A stretch of 64,000 nucleotides of DNA, taken from NCBI GenBank assembly GCA_964023275.1, contig OZ029913.1, positions 57,699,858 to 57,763,857 of the forward strand, read 5' to 3'. Below the pieces are notes generated by a model, which was not told the DNA's origin, ran no database searches, and was given only the letters and a program-made list of their open reading frames with translations. A program made the translations under genes and the position numbers. How positions within the stretch are numbered: the stretch's first letter is position 1; the number at the start of each line of letters is the position of its first letter. The DNA is from Norana najaformis. Taxonomy: Eukaryota; Annelida; Clitellata; Crassiclitellata; Hormogastridae. Positions 23,917 through 35,016 of the stretch are shown here, piece by piece.

Positions 23917-26900
23917 AATAATAACACATAACCTTTATTTGAGCCTGAAAAGACCAGATGGCATTTCCAGACCAAAAACACTTGGGGTATTGGAATTGAC
24001 TTTAGCTGTACACAGAAAAATGAGAAAATGCCCACCCTGTGTCGATGTTCTAATCAGGCTTTAAGGCGACAACTCAGTCAGATACACAGGAACATGCACA
24101 TGTTTACCTGTCTGTCTGTCTGTGTCTGTCTGTCTGTCTAATCCATTCTATTTAAAAATGAGCAGGGTTGAGGCCATACGGTCGCTATACACAACCGTGT
24201 ACATTAACATAGACATTTACATTTAGATAGCATACTATCAAACTATTTTACATCGCAAAGTCGTTAACAGTTAACATGTAGCCTTGTAGCCGTTTAAGGC
24301 GACCACATATTGGCGCTGAGCTTCATTTTCTTTAGTCGACGGATTGCTTACTTTGACCTGGATGCTTTCGGGGTCATCGTATCCGACCCACTGGTTCCCT
24401 TGAAAGGCATAGACCGCCTTCTGAACAGACTGGAAGACCCTTTGCCATCCACTCTGAATATTGCTACAAATCTATAATATAAAAAAGTGTTATCTAATAT
24501 AATCTAATGACTTCTATAGCGCCGTTATCCTATTACATAAAGCATAAATCCATATTCTTTTGAAATGTAATTGAAGTCAAAAATCATAATTCGTTGGAGA
24601 AAACCAGTCGAAGCTATGTTAAGTCTCGTCAGCAGTCCCTGAATTATACCTTATGTAATTTAGTTTAGTCTAGTGTACTCTATTTGAGTATAGTCTAGTC
24701 TCGTCCAATCCAATCTAATCTAATATATTCAAAGTCAGCCGACAAGTGATAGTGCAGTTTCATATTCAAATGTTGGAAAGCCAGTGAGAAAAAATGAGCG
24801 CTTAGAGGTTCAAACAGACGATATACAAATCATCATACAAAATAAATACAAACATACATACTTACACGTATGCATGCATACATACAACACATACAAGCAC
24901 ACATACACGTATACATACATACATACATACATACATCAATACATACATACATACATACATATACAGAAATCTTGAACCCCGACAAAATGCCGGGCTTAAA
25001 CATGCACTTCTGAACTTTGCAGTAGGACATCGTAAGACCTCATTTGCTCGGCTGATATATAATCTAATGATTACTTTAGCGCCATTAGTACGATGCCCAA
25101 GGCATCAATCGATGGTCATAGGCGTAGGCGATGCCGTTACCTCATAGTAGGACAGGAATCCTGCTTCTCTCGTGTATTGGCCAGCCTGACCAGGTCCAGT
25201 GGATGGTGCACCAACGTCGTGATTGCTCGGGTTGGAAAGGGTGAAGGATCGACCATATGAGGCCAGACCAAGCACCAACTTATTCAACGGAGCTCCCTTC
25301 GTCTTCCAGTAGTTTACCGCCCAGTCCTAAAAAGCCATCGTATAAAAGGAACTGATATAACAAGTATTGTTCATAAGAGTCGCGAAGCTGATTTTCAAAG
25401 AACGAATGGAATAATAAACGCGTATCGATTGATGGCTGTAGTTCAAAGTATAGTGTGACGAAGTGCATCTTTATGCAAGAAAAGGTAAAGCAAGGTAAAT
25501 GTAAATGTACATGTTTTCCTATAGCGACCGTATGGCCTCGATCCTACTCATTTATCACTGAATTAATTTGGTGAAGTCCTTCACCACCGCTGCCCCTTTT
25601 CAATGGGCGCCACTCCATTTAAGGTCCCATTTAATGTGAAGTGAGGTTAAGTGAAGTACGATAAGACACGGCATGCTATCAGACAATGTAACTAACGGTA
25701 AGATCAGGACTGATAATATGATATAAGGTGAAATGAGGTGGTGTAGGTAAGGTAGTTAGGTGAGATATTGCATGCCAAGCAGTCTAGGTAATGGTAAGAT
25801 CAGGCATCATTAGGTGAGGTATGGATAGGTAAGATAAAACAAAATGAGTTAAGGCGGAGTTAAGCCGAGTTAATTAAGTTAATTAAGTTAAGCTAAGACC
25901 AGTTAAGCCAAGTTAATGTGCGTTAACCCGAGTTAGGAGAGGTATGGGCAGATAAAATAAGATGAAGGATAGGTAAGTTAAGTCGATTTGAAGCGAAGAG
26001 AGGTGAGGTGAGGTAAGTCAAGGTAAGGTATATAAGGGAAGGTAAATTTAGATAGGATAACGCAAGAAAGATAAAGTGAGGTTAGGTAACCCTGGACTCT
26101 GAGATGCGTGGCAAGCGCAATGGCTATAGGTCAGTCGCCAAGGAATGGCAAGAGTCGCCAACTTGCCTGGTTCAGTGTGGCATTTATTCCAGATTCGGAT
26201 GGAAGAGGGTAGAGGGGGCTGTTTAAGCCCGTCCACGTTTCCCAGCTGCCGTGCAGGTCATAGCCCATCAGACTCACAAAGTCAACGGCACTGCATCGGA
26301 ACAAATATTGTAAACAAACATCAGGAACTAATGATACAAGCGGAAAATGCGAATTTATTTATCTATGTATTCATTCATTAAATTGTCCATTCTTTTATTA
26401 ATTAGATCATTTATTTATTGCCTTGTTAAGCGCGCAAGTTCAGTGCATTAGAATCTAAAGTTCGAGATAAGTTCCAGCGGAAAACTTCTCCAGAGTCGTA
26501 AGACGGAGTCTGCAAAGCAGACGCGAACCCACAATCGTTCGTCTACGAACCAAGCGCGCTACCGAATGTACCACAAGTTAATTCAAGAATATTTAGCATG
26601 ACACGTTTTACTAAATACATACTTGCAATTTCTACTTATAATACGTTTCAAACTTTCTACAAAGAAAGCATAAGCCATGATAAAGGAGAAGTTGGTTCCA
26701 GATAACGCCTAAGCCAAGTTGAAAGACAGCCAGGCAGTCAGACAGACGGTCACCAAATCAGAGAAACAGTGAGTCAGGGACCGAGACAAGCAGACAGACA
26801 TGGTTCTGCTTCAAACAGACCTTGTAATAGCAGGAACATCGTAGCCAGCATCGATCTTGTCTTTTCCAGCTGGAACAGCAGCACTCAGAAGTAGTCTGGG

Positions 26901-29552
26901 TTTTCCACTGGAAGACGATTCATCAGCATAGGCCTTCTTCAGTTCCTGGACAAGAAATAGGAAACGACTGGCTAACAGTCAGGTCTAATGTACCGGCTGA
27001 AATAATCAACAGGCACATTCAAGGCTACTGTTTTATCCTTTGAACCGTTCGTTCATCCGTCCATTTATCCATCCATCCATCCATCCATCCATCCATGAAG
27101 CTCCAACCATCCGTTAATCTATCTATAATACACTTCAAACTTGCTTCAAGAAGGACTAAGCCATCCATCCATCAATCTCTTGTCCATCCATCCTTCCAGC
27201 CGCCATCCATCTATCCATACATCCATTTACCATCGATACGCCCGTCCATCTATCCATCTGTCCACATAGCCATCCATCCATTCATCCATCCGCCATCCAT
27301 CAATCCATCCATCAATTCATCCATCCATCCATCCATACATCCGTTCATCAACCCATCCATCCATCTATCCATTCTGCCGCTCATTCAGGCATCAATTCAC
27401 TCATCCATCCGTCAATCCATCCATCGATTCATTCGCCCATCCATTTATCCATCCTTCTATCAACGCATTCATTCATTTTCCATCTATATGGCCGTCCATC
27501 TACCCATCTGTCCACATATCCATCCATCCATCCATCCTTCCATCCATCCATCCATAGTTGTCTGGTACCTGTAGAAAGAGGGTGAATCTTCCCTTGTCTT
27601 CGGGAGGACTGCCCCTCTGGGCCGGATACTCCCAGTCGACGTCGAGACCGTCGAAGCTGCGATTCCTAAGGTAGGAGACGGAGTGATCGATGAAGACCTT
27701 CCTCGACTCAGCAGAGGCAACGACCTGTGAGAAGGGCTGCGACCCGAGATTCCAACCCCCGACCGCAAGTAGAGTCTTCAGTCCGGGCTTCTTCTTCTTT
27801 AAGTCGTTGAACCTCTCGTACAAACCTAAGACCAGTCATACCATACTAGACTAGGCCGCTTCCAAAACCATTGTTTACCAGATCATATACCTTAGCCCAC
27901 CTAATAATTAATACCTAATCAGCGGAAGTTAATTAGCAAACTGAACGCGCAGCGGAAAAAAAAACAATTCAGTACAATAGAAAAAATAATATACAACACA
28001 ATTAAATACAATATGTAAGGAAGTAAGTAATGCATTTGTTAACACGTCTTTCGGTTGAACAATAAAACCATTGACTAGCATTCAATACAATACATTATAT
28101 GCTAGAAAAAATGACTGCTTAGAGGTTCTAACAGGTGATACACAAATCATCATACAATACATCGGAAATGCAAATGAACATTATACATAATAAGTATATA
28201 AGATAATATAATACAATTAAATGCAAAGTAATGTAATATAACGCAATACAATACAATGCGGGACGATATAAGGCCGAGGCTGAGGCCAAGGCAGAGGCCG
28301 AGGTGGTGAGAGGACGAAATATGGCCTCGAGACCAAAGCCAGGCGTCAAGGCCTAGCATTGACACTTTATAGATACGCCATTTATCATAAGCGAATTACT
28401 TAGAATCTGGTGAAGTCACCGTGACCCTGACCTTTGCTCCACGGGGTCGAATCGTCATTCCATTCATATGGCGCCAAGACGCCGTTGCTGATCTTAGCGA
28501 AGGCGTAGACGAGATGAGTGCAGAGAGTGACGTCTATGTTCTCGGGAAAGAATTTGGCTTTGTCGTTACGATATTGGCTCCAGTTCGTGTAATAGCAGAC
28601 GATCTTCCTCTCTAAAATACAATTGTAATCGTAATCATCAAATTTCTAAAGATCTACTCAAAAGCTAAGCGCAGGGCACCAGCTTATTCTCGAGCCCTGC
28701 GTCAAGTCAGTGGGATTGTCCAAAGATGCCTCGCCAAGAATCAAGTCCGGTTACCAGAAGACCAGAGAGAAGGGGGAAAGGAGCTGTTAGGATGATTTTG
28801 TAGAAACACGTATCAGTAATTCAATCTAAATGCAAATAAATGCATAAAAAGTCGGACTTTTATGCTGCTAGTTTCCTTTCCTCCTGAGTACACAGTTAGA
28901 CCTGCATAAATTTTACTGGCTGTGCTTTTTCGCTCTTTGTATCTTTGTCATTGTAAAGTGTCAACCCAAGGGCAGATTCGAGGGGGCAATTCATGAAGAC
29001 TCGTAAGCCTGCTGCCTCAGCATCTTCATCACCGTCACGCCTGAATACTTCTGTCGACGTCGTCGTCAGACAATACATGTCCCCAGCTGATTTATGGGGG
29101 GCATTTCATTGAGTTCCATTCTCCCAAACTGGTTTCGGTGAAAGCTGCCCACAGAAATTGTACAGTAAAACTGGCGACTAAAAAGCTTTAAAGAAGATAG
29201 AGCAGAGAAGTAGGAGAACTCACAAAAAACTCGCAAAGAATGTGTGAAATTGGGGAAAGGATGGAAACACTGGAGAAATCAAGGGGAAAGAGAGCGAGAT
29301 GTAAAATAAATGGGTAAAGTCTAGGATAAGTAAGATTAACGGCCGAAAAGTAAGTGAAGTGTTATATTTAATCTATAAAATGGGTAGATAGAATGCCTTT
29401 GACTAGCCTTTGCGCTCCTGCTTCATGAGAACTCGTAAGCCTGCAGCCTCAGCAGCTTCATCACCGTCACGCCTGAATGCTTCCGTCGATGCCATTATCA
29501 GACAATACAGAAGAACAAGTCGACCGAACAGTGCCACTGATTTTAAGACCAT
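23614..29552 (-). CDS. Secreted GH18 chitinase, copy 1 (8 exons, 433 aa)
   Basis: Exons on -: 29552-29408, 28611-28432, 27825-27569, 26945-26821, 26290-26167, 25326-25141, 24471-24352, 23778-23614 (stop TAG). All phases agree and total 1302 nt. Exon 1 encodes a signal peptide ([25 protein letters not shown]). Exon 2 has [20 protein letters not shown]. Exon 3 has LLAVGGW and the catalytic [10 protein letters not shown], with its acid Glu. Exon 4 has [11 protein letters not shown]; exon 5 [15 protein letters not shown]; exon 6 [15 protein letters not shown]; exon 8 [18 protein letters not shown]. This is a complete family-18 (beta/alpha)8 domain with the chitinase insertion domain and no C-terminal chitin-binding domain. 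By family knowledge it hydrolyses chitin outside the cell or in lysosomes. Introns after exons 1 and 5 begin with GC rather than GT. Exon 1 ends in a 12-residue segment absent from copy 2. Exon calls rest on homology and splice signals, not transcripts. Confidence 0.92.
23876..23922. repeat. GAT microsatellite
   Basis: (GAT)n in chitinase 1 intron 7. Confidence 0.9.
24490..24560 (-). mobile_element. SINE 3' end (TCTAAT/CTATAGCGCC family)
   Basis: AATCTAATGACTTCTATAGC and GCCGTTATCCTATTACATAA. Other copies: 25055-25130, 36180-36240, 41284-41355, 51015-51080, 54115-54180 and, reversed, 19185-19240. Confidence 0.6.
24845..24965. repeat. CATA microsatellite in chitinase 1 intron 6
   Basis: Not present in the same intron of copy 2. 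Confidence 0.85.
25485..26095. repeat. Diffuse GGTAA-rich block, chitinase 1 intron 5
   Basis: Loose repeats of AGGTAAG and AAGTTAAG. Matched by 36715-37340 in copy 2. Confidence 0.75.
26470..26580 (-). mobile_element. tRNA-like SINE head in chitinase 1 intron 4
   Basis: On -, GGTAGCGCGCTTGGTTCG and TGTGGGTTCGCGTCTGC. Counterpart at 37740-37860. Confidence 0.6.
27060..27560. repeat. CCAT array, chitinase 1 intron 3
   Basis: Imperfect (CCAT)n ending about 10 bases from the exon 3 donor. Copy 2 has only about 150 bases of it (38310-38455). Confidence 0.9.
28620..28810 (-). mobile_element. TTACGA-family LINE 3' end, diverged subfamily, unit 1
   Basis: TTGTAATCGTAATCATCAAA, then GGGCACCAGCTTATTC and TTACCAGAAGACCAGAGAGA. 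It lies immediately upstream of chitinase exon 2 in intron 1; paired with 40700-40880. Confidence 0.75.
28990..29000 (-). other. Retained flank join of the exon 1 echo
   Basis: GGGGGCAATTCATGAAGAC marks where intron sequence shared by both units gives way to exon-1-like sequence found only in unit 1. Confidence 0.4.
28990..29085 (-). pseudogene. Echo of chitinase exon 1 inside intron 1 of copy 1
   Basis: On - it encodes [20 protein letters not shown] then EAAGLRVFM, clearly parallel to exon 1 of the same gene ([20 protein letters not shown] then EAAGLRVLM). The signal-peptide start is missing. The corresponding place in the second unit (near 41430-41450) lacks this block while its flanks (CCAAGGGCAGATT on one side, GGCATTTCATTGAGTTCC on the other) are present. 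So it was gained in copy 1 or lost from copy 2. No clear donor follows it; I see it as a non-functional exon fragment. Confidence 0.7.
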
Positions 29553-29799
29553 TGTTCTCTCTCACTCATTCAGCTTTCTAAAGCTTATGTAAAATGTTCT
29601 CTTCTTGCAGGTTGATTCCAATAGCACCAATCTATGAATTTATCTTAACCGATCAACACATAATAGCTAGATTTGCAAAGAAACAAGCAGGCCTATCTAA
29701 TCACACAGAGGACGATACACTTCCCACAAGCAGAACCTTTAAATGTCAAGGTAGCTTTTATAAGCCTGCAGTCACTTGCTTTGTAAGTCATAGCCCTTA

Positions 29800-30180
29800 A
29801 TGAGCTAAGCGTCCACGCACGTGATTGGCTTAATGTAGGTCTAAATATAAACAGGCGTGTGTCGTTTATATGAACTTGACTCAAACAATTACATATGACA
29901 CTGCCAATTAGTTTTACTGATACGTATTATAATATGCATGCTTTAAATATGAAGTATATATAGGTGTATACATACCCATCTTGGTTTGTGCGAAGGGTCT
30001 TATGATTTGTCAATAGGCTAACCGACGTATCAGCAAAGCTATTCGATGTTACGGAAGTGTAGGCCTATACCAATAGACAGACTAGTAAGACTTTGGTTAT
30101 GCATAAGCATAAACCACTGGTGTAGCATATGTAGGCCTTATGTAGGCCACAGAGTTAATCATAATAGGCCCACCATCGTC
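29800..30180 (-). promoter_or_regulatory. Conserved block upstream of chitinase copy 1
   Basis: Candidate promoter-proximal DNA, similar to 42165-42545 upstream of copy 2. On - it has CCAAT fused to an E-box (CCAATCACGTG, 29828-29818) and an A/T box TTTATATTTA (29851-29842). Both sites are kept in copy 2. The A/T box lies on the upstream side of CCAAT, the reverse of the usual order, so a TATA role is doubtful. TCACGTG resembles the CLEAR/E-box core of lysosomal gene promoters; that link is inference. Confidence 0.35.
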
Positions 30181-30514
30181 AGCCTGCACACATGTTGGCT
30201 TGCATTGTTGTTCAAAGCACAAAGTTCAGAGTATCACAGTAATGTAGATTTCCACTTATAAAATTTCTTAGCGTCATCATATGCGATAAATAATCACGCA
30301 TAGTCTATTAATATCATCGTGGTCGCTCCATTACGACGCCCCTTCAATACTGGAATAAATATTTTGTAATCTTAGATTTTAATAGCGCCGCTTTGAGTGA
30401 AACTAATCAGATGTGCCCTCTAACGGAGTCTAAGTTCACTAACACCATAGGTTTTTCAGAAAGCAAACGATGCTCAGATGATTAGAAAAGCCAACCAACA
30501 GATTAACATCTAGA

Positions 30515-30790
30515 GTTCGTAATCGTTATCGTAAGCTCGAGATTTCAACAGCGCTCAGCGAACGCTAAGTTGCGGGAACCAGCATATTCACATGCGCTCA
30601 GTCAAAGCTAAATCGATAGGCAGGAAGGGTTCGGTTACAGGTCAAGATCCAAGAGTCAGGCAGGCAGACAGTCAGACGGCTATGGTGGATGGTGTTGAAA
30701 CTGAACGGGAAAGCGAAATAAGCGGAGGAGGAAGAATCAGGATAGGATTTTTGGAAGAGTAGTGTTTTCAGAAATTGCAAGAAGTGAAGT
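30515..30790 (-). mobile_element. TTACGA-family LINE 3' end with reverse-transcriptase tail, unit 1
   Basis: CGTAATCGTTATCGTAAGCT, CAGCGCTCAGCGAACG, then on - the coding end LKTLLFQKSYPDSSSS. Partial counterpart at 42560-42665 in unit 2. Confidence 0.8.
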
Positions 30791-30839
30791 GTTGGTGAGT
30801 TCGAATGAGTTGACGGATGATATCATACGTTCGGAGTTC

Positions 30840-30930
30840 CAGGACCACAATATAGTCTTGTGGTCAGCGTGCAGGACTGTCAACCCAGACGCTGGGGTTC
30901 AAATTCGCTTCAGTGGAGAAAGATAGCTCA
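30840..30930 (+). mobile_element. tRNA-Asp-like SINE head
   Basis: ATAGTCTTGTGGTCAGC (box A), CTGTCAA in the anticodon-loop position (GTC), and GGGGTTCAAATTC (box B). The acceptor stem does not pair, so it is a SINE head, not a tRNA gene. Confidence 0.55.
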
Positions 30931-32189
30931 AGTTCTGCTCCACTGGCACCGCTCAACTACACCCATATCTTGACGCTGTTGCTAACTTGCTGCGTATTTG
31001 AGTTTTTGAAACGTTACTCAATAGTTTAAGGCTTTCTTTTAATGTTTACTTAGGTTAACTAATGGATCGTGAGTAATTATATCAGATGTAATAAATTTCC
31101 AAGAAATGTTTGCATGAAATTGGTCGACTCCGGATATGACTACAATAATATCTGCATCTAACAGGAAATTGGTCTACTTGAGGTGAAACACATGTATCAA
31201 CAGGCCCAGTTTTAATATTTTATTATTGCTCTTAATTGTCAGAAGTTTTATGTTTAATCCGGCTACATCATGGAGTTTTCCTGACATCTTATCAATTTGC
31301 AGCCTATTGAATCGATGGCTGTGTTTCTTCAATTTACTGTGGCCCCAAATCAACTTAAACGTAGATACGTGTCATCGACAGCATGACCCACCTATCAAAT
31401 AATTATGAAAAGTAGACCAGTTAGTCATATATTTATCAACAGATCAATTAATCATTATGATGAATTTGCAATTAAATTACTCAAATCCGGATGACATCGG
31501 TCTAGCCACAGAATGTCATGAAACCTTATGGCACGCCGCCTAATCATCGCATTAAACTTTCCGAAGAATCTTTCCCGTTAGTTGAAGTGTGTTGTTCCTT
31601 CAAGCAGTTCATCGTATTGTGTTTCAGACCCTGATATATTTTTCTGTTCCATTTATCTTGTATTGCATTATATTGCATTATATTGCGATATATTACATTG
31701 TTTTGCATTTTAATATGTGTCTTAAAATATGTAACGCTCATTTGCATTTCCTACGTATTATATACATTACAGTGTATTGTATTCTATTGCATTCTAGTCT
31801 ATTGTTTATCGTTCAACTGACTCTATAGAGTCTGTGTGCTCATTTTGTAGCTGACCTCGCTAGGGGGCGCAATTGGAGCAGAAACCTCAAAACATCTTCC
31901 TGTTCTGGTGGAATTTGAACTCGCAACTACTTTACACCCATAGACGACAAACCAGCTGCTAAGTCTCGAGGCCCAGAATAGAAGCAGAGAAAGGGAATGG
32001 TGTTTACAAGTCTAAGCGCAAACCGGACTGTTTTATATCGATCGTTATTAAAGGCATAGGCCTAAGCGGCATGCAGAACCTACCTGAGAGATTTATTCAA
32101 CTGGCAGGACTTGCCACTCGCCAGCATATGCCAAGGCTAAGAAAAATGAAGTCGTCAGCACATCTATGATTGCCTCTCAGGGCTAGCCT

Positions 32190-33250
32190 AGGAACTCTTC
32201 TTCTTCTTCTTCTTCTTCTTCTTCTTCTTCTTCTTCTTCTTCTTCTTCTGCTTCTTCTTCGTCGTCTTCTTCTTCTTCTTCTTCTTCTTCTTCTTCTTCT
32301 TCTTCTTCTGCTTCTTCTTCGTCTTTTTCTTCGCGTTTTTCTTCCTCTTCTTTGCTTTCTTTTTTTTCGCGTTCTTCTTTTTCGCGTTCTTCTTTTTCGC
32401 GTTCTTCTTTTTCCTCCACATACGCATAACAACAAACATACTGACACAGAATAAAAGAACAGGCGGACAAACAGAAAAATACACAAACAGACACAATTAA
32501 ATTGACACAAAAATCACACAGACTCTCGCAGAAAGGCATTCAGACATACTTTAAAACAGACAGACAGACAGAGAGACTATACGGAGTGAAATACTATGCA
32601 GATGCCAGCGTCGTCGTGGAAGCCTTGGCAGGTAGCGCTGATCGCCAGAATATGTGCGACCTGAGACAGTGCGCTATATAAATCCAGCTGCTGCGAATCT
32701 CGGCTGGGGCTGAATATCACCGTGACTCGTGGTTTGACCTCGTCACCGCGTAGGGTTACAGGAGACCGAAGTGCAACGAAAATATAGTCCCAATCTGACG
32801 AAACACGCCATTTGGGCACCAACATTCGACACTGCCATCTAGGAGCCTAAGTGCATTATGCATGCATGCATTACGCATGCATGCAAACATGCATGCATAC
32901 ATACATACACATATACATACATACATATATACATATACACATACATGCATACATACCTATCTACCTACATACGAACATGCATACACACATACATACATAT
33001 ATGCAGACATACATACATGTATACATATATTTCGCGCATCAGATTCCGATGTACCGACAATGCGCGAGTAACAAGTGTTATAAATATATATATATATTAT
33101 ACGTATAATTTTCATATATACACGTAGATATACCTATATTCTTATACGGGTATAATATACAGTTCCCTTAAGTAAGAGTAATATCGAGTTCGGTAAACCT
33201 AATTACAATCGAGATATATATATATGCGCATACGTTTTATATATATATAA
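32190..33250. repeat. Spacer between duplication units
   Basis: (CTT)n 32194-32330, a purine/pyrimidine-biased stretch to 32415, a SINE core GTGCGCTATATAAATCC near 32668-32684, (CATA)n 32875-33030 and TATA runs to 33245. No gene. Confidence 0.8.
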
Positions 33251-33589
33251 TCTAAATGTAAATGTGCATTTATATAAGCTGTTTATCTTATATTATGTGT
33301 CGTTTGGAGGCCAATAAATTGGCGGCGGCAGGTTAACGATCGGGGTGGTTTATTGCCTGCTGGGTGACAGACAACACAAGATCACACGCATGCAGTTGAA
33401 ATGCGATAAACTGAAAACCGAAGTGTTGCTATGGCGACCTCCGCTTAGCAACGATATAGTCACCGGTATTAATCATGGAACATTTTCTGCATATTTCTAT
33501 AGGGCATGTTAAAGTCTGCTAGACGATGCTAACCAATGAAATAGGTCTCTAATTAGAATCATGGATGGAATGCTATACAACATTATCTG

Positions 33590-33885
33590 TGAAGTTTAGA
33601 AAGGTAAAGGTAGCTAAGTTGTTTAAACGCCTCTATAAGAACTCCTCAGGAGCATGAATGCAAAGGTAACTCACTTGTTTACACGTCTATATAGAAAAAA
33701 CTCAGAAGCAAGAAGGTAAAGGTAACTCAAAACGGTTACACGCCTATTTAGAAACTCCTCAGAGCATGAAGGTCTTTGGGTAAAGGTGACTGACACGCCT
33801 CTATAGAAACTCCTCAGAAGCCTCAAGGCAAAGGGTAACGGTAACTACACGCCTCTTTTGAATCTCTTAAAAACGGTCCACTGGT
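33590..33885. repeat. Diverged minisatellite of about 50 bp
   Basis: About five or six units of AAGGTAACTCACTTG, TTTACACGCCT, AGAAACTCCTCAGAAGCA. Shorter relative at 20640-20810. Confidence 0.65.
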
Positions 33886-33889
33886 GGTG

Positions 33890-34197
33890 AAAAGGCTTTT
33901 CCTATCGCTACGGCTGGGCCTTCTACTTCATCGCCAGTTCCTTCATCGCTTCCATGGTCGCCTCCGTCAACAACATTTCCCTCTACCTGCGACGGATGCC
34001 CCGTCGAAGACGGGTTGATGCGATCAAGGATAACAACATCCGGCAGCAACAGCAGCAGCAGCAGTCACCCCAGGAACATCAGCAGCACAGGCCTCAGCAG
34101 CAGCAGCAGCAGCACGCTGATCACAGACAGATGCCCGAGGTCATGCAACCGATGGCGGATATCAGGCACTCGAAAATCACCACATCTGTCTAGCTAG
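33890..34197 (+). pseudogene. 5'-truncated duplicate of the TARP-like last exon
   Basis: Near-identical to 22107-22418 with only a handful of base changes. It covers FSYRYGWAFYF through the Gln-rich tail, stop at 34191-34193, and a C-terminus of ITTSV, still a class I PDZ pattern. The acceptor, the TM3 exon and the first part of the last exon are missing. The left join is to sequence resembling an antisense LINE fragment (ACGGTCCACTG...), and a TGA stands in frame just upstream of the homologous part. AATAAA is kept at 34245-34250. It arose with the segmental duplication and then lost its 5' part by deletion. It could only be expressed as an alternative last exon if a new acceptor exists. Confidence 0.85.
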
Positions 34198-34694
34198 ATT
34201 GATTTCATTTCGTGAAGCTCTTAAACAGCCTAACTAAGCTTACTAATAAACATGAGCTCTAACTTCGTCCATATTTTTGCGTACACAGGAACCTAATAGG
34301 CCTGTTATATTCCTGTCGAAACATTCAGCAATATACAGTATGTCCGACTAAGAAGGAAAGAAGAGTAACAGTCCCTCAAGTAAACACCGAGAGAGCAGCC
34401 ATGGATACGAAGCAATTGTAGTTAGGAGGGCGCTAAACATGGCCATCTAACATTCCTACTAATGTGAGCCTTAAGAGGAGTTGAAAATGTATCTTGAGCT
34501 GTCTGAAACGGAATATTATGTATGTGTTTTGGAAGACTTTTTTAGAAGAATAGTCCAGTGCACAAGAAAGCACAAATAAATTTTTATTGATTCATAATTA
34601 ATAAAAATAATTAAATAATTATATAGTGTCAGATATGTGAAGCATCTAAGCATTTCAAAAAGCGCTACTCGGTGTAATGGTACATTAGCCCAAC

Positions 34695-34940
34695 ATACAT
34701 CGTAATCGTAATCGTAAGCTCGAGGTTTCTAGAGTGCCCGACCCTCGAAAGCTAAGTCGCGAAAACCAGCTTATTCACAGGCGCTCAGTCAAAACAAAAT
34801 CGGTAATCAGAAAAAGTTCGGTTCCAGGTCAAGATCCAAACGTCAGGCAAGCAGACAGTCAGACGGATACGGTGGATGGTGTTTGGAATTGAACCGGAAA
34901 GTGAAATAAGGGCAAAACAAAGAATCAGGATAGGATTTGT
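34695..34940 (-). mobile_element. TTACGA-family LINE 3' end, unit 2
   Basis: ATCGTAATCGTAATCGTAAG, CTCGAGGTTTCTAGAGTGCC, CCAGCTTATTCACAGGCGCT. Retains the 3' hairpin-like part that unit 1 has partly lost. Confidence 0.8.
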
Positions 34941-35016
34941 GGAATTTGGAGAAATTGCAAGATGTGAAGTATTGGTGAGTTCGTATGATGAGTATATCTT
35001 TTGTCTCTATATGGCT

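Larger units (their letters stand above)
20297..32190. repeat. Segmental duplication, unit 1
   Basis: Aligns in order with 33251-45115. It starts at TCTAAATGTAAATGTGCATT and ends at GGCTAGCCTAGGAACTCTTC. It contains the TARP exons, the whole of chitinase 1 and its upstream flank. Unit-specific pieces: TARP exon A and the first part of exon B, SINE sequence at about 22630-23080, the CATA array at 24850-24965 and a long CCAT array at 27060-27560. Confidence 0.9.

Noticed and set aside
29594-29800. Frame at 29594-29800 (and 41966-42169) upstream of the chitinases as a coding gene
   Set aside because: The two copies differ by indels that break the frame, so the conserved feature is not the protein.
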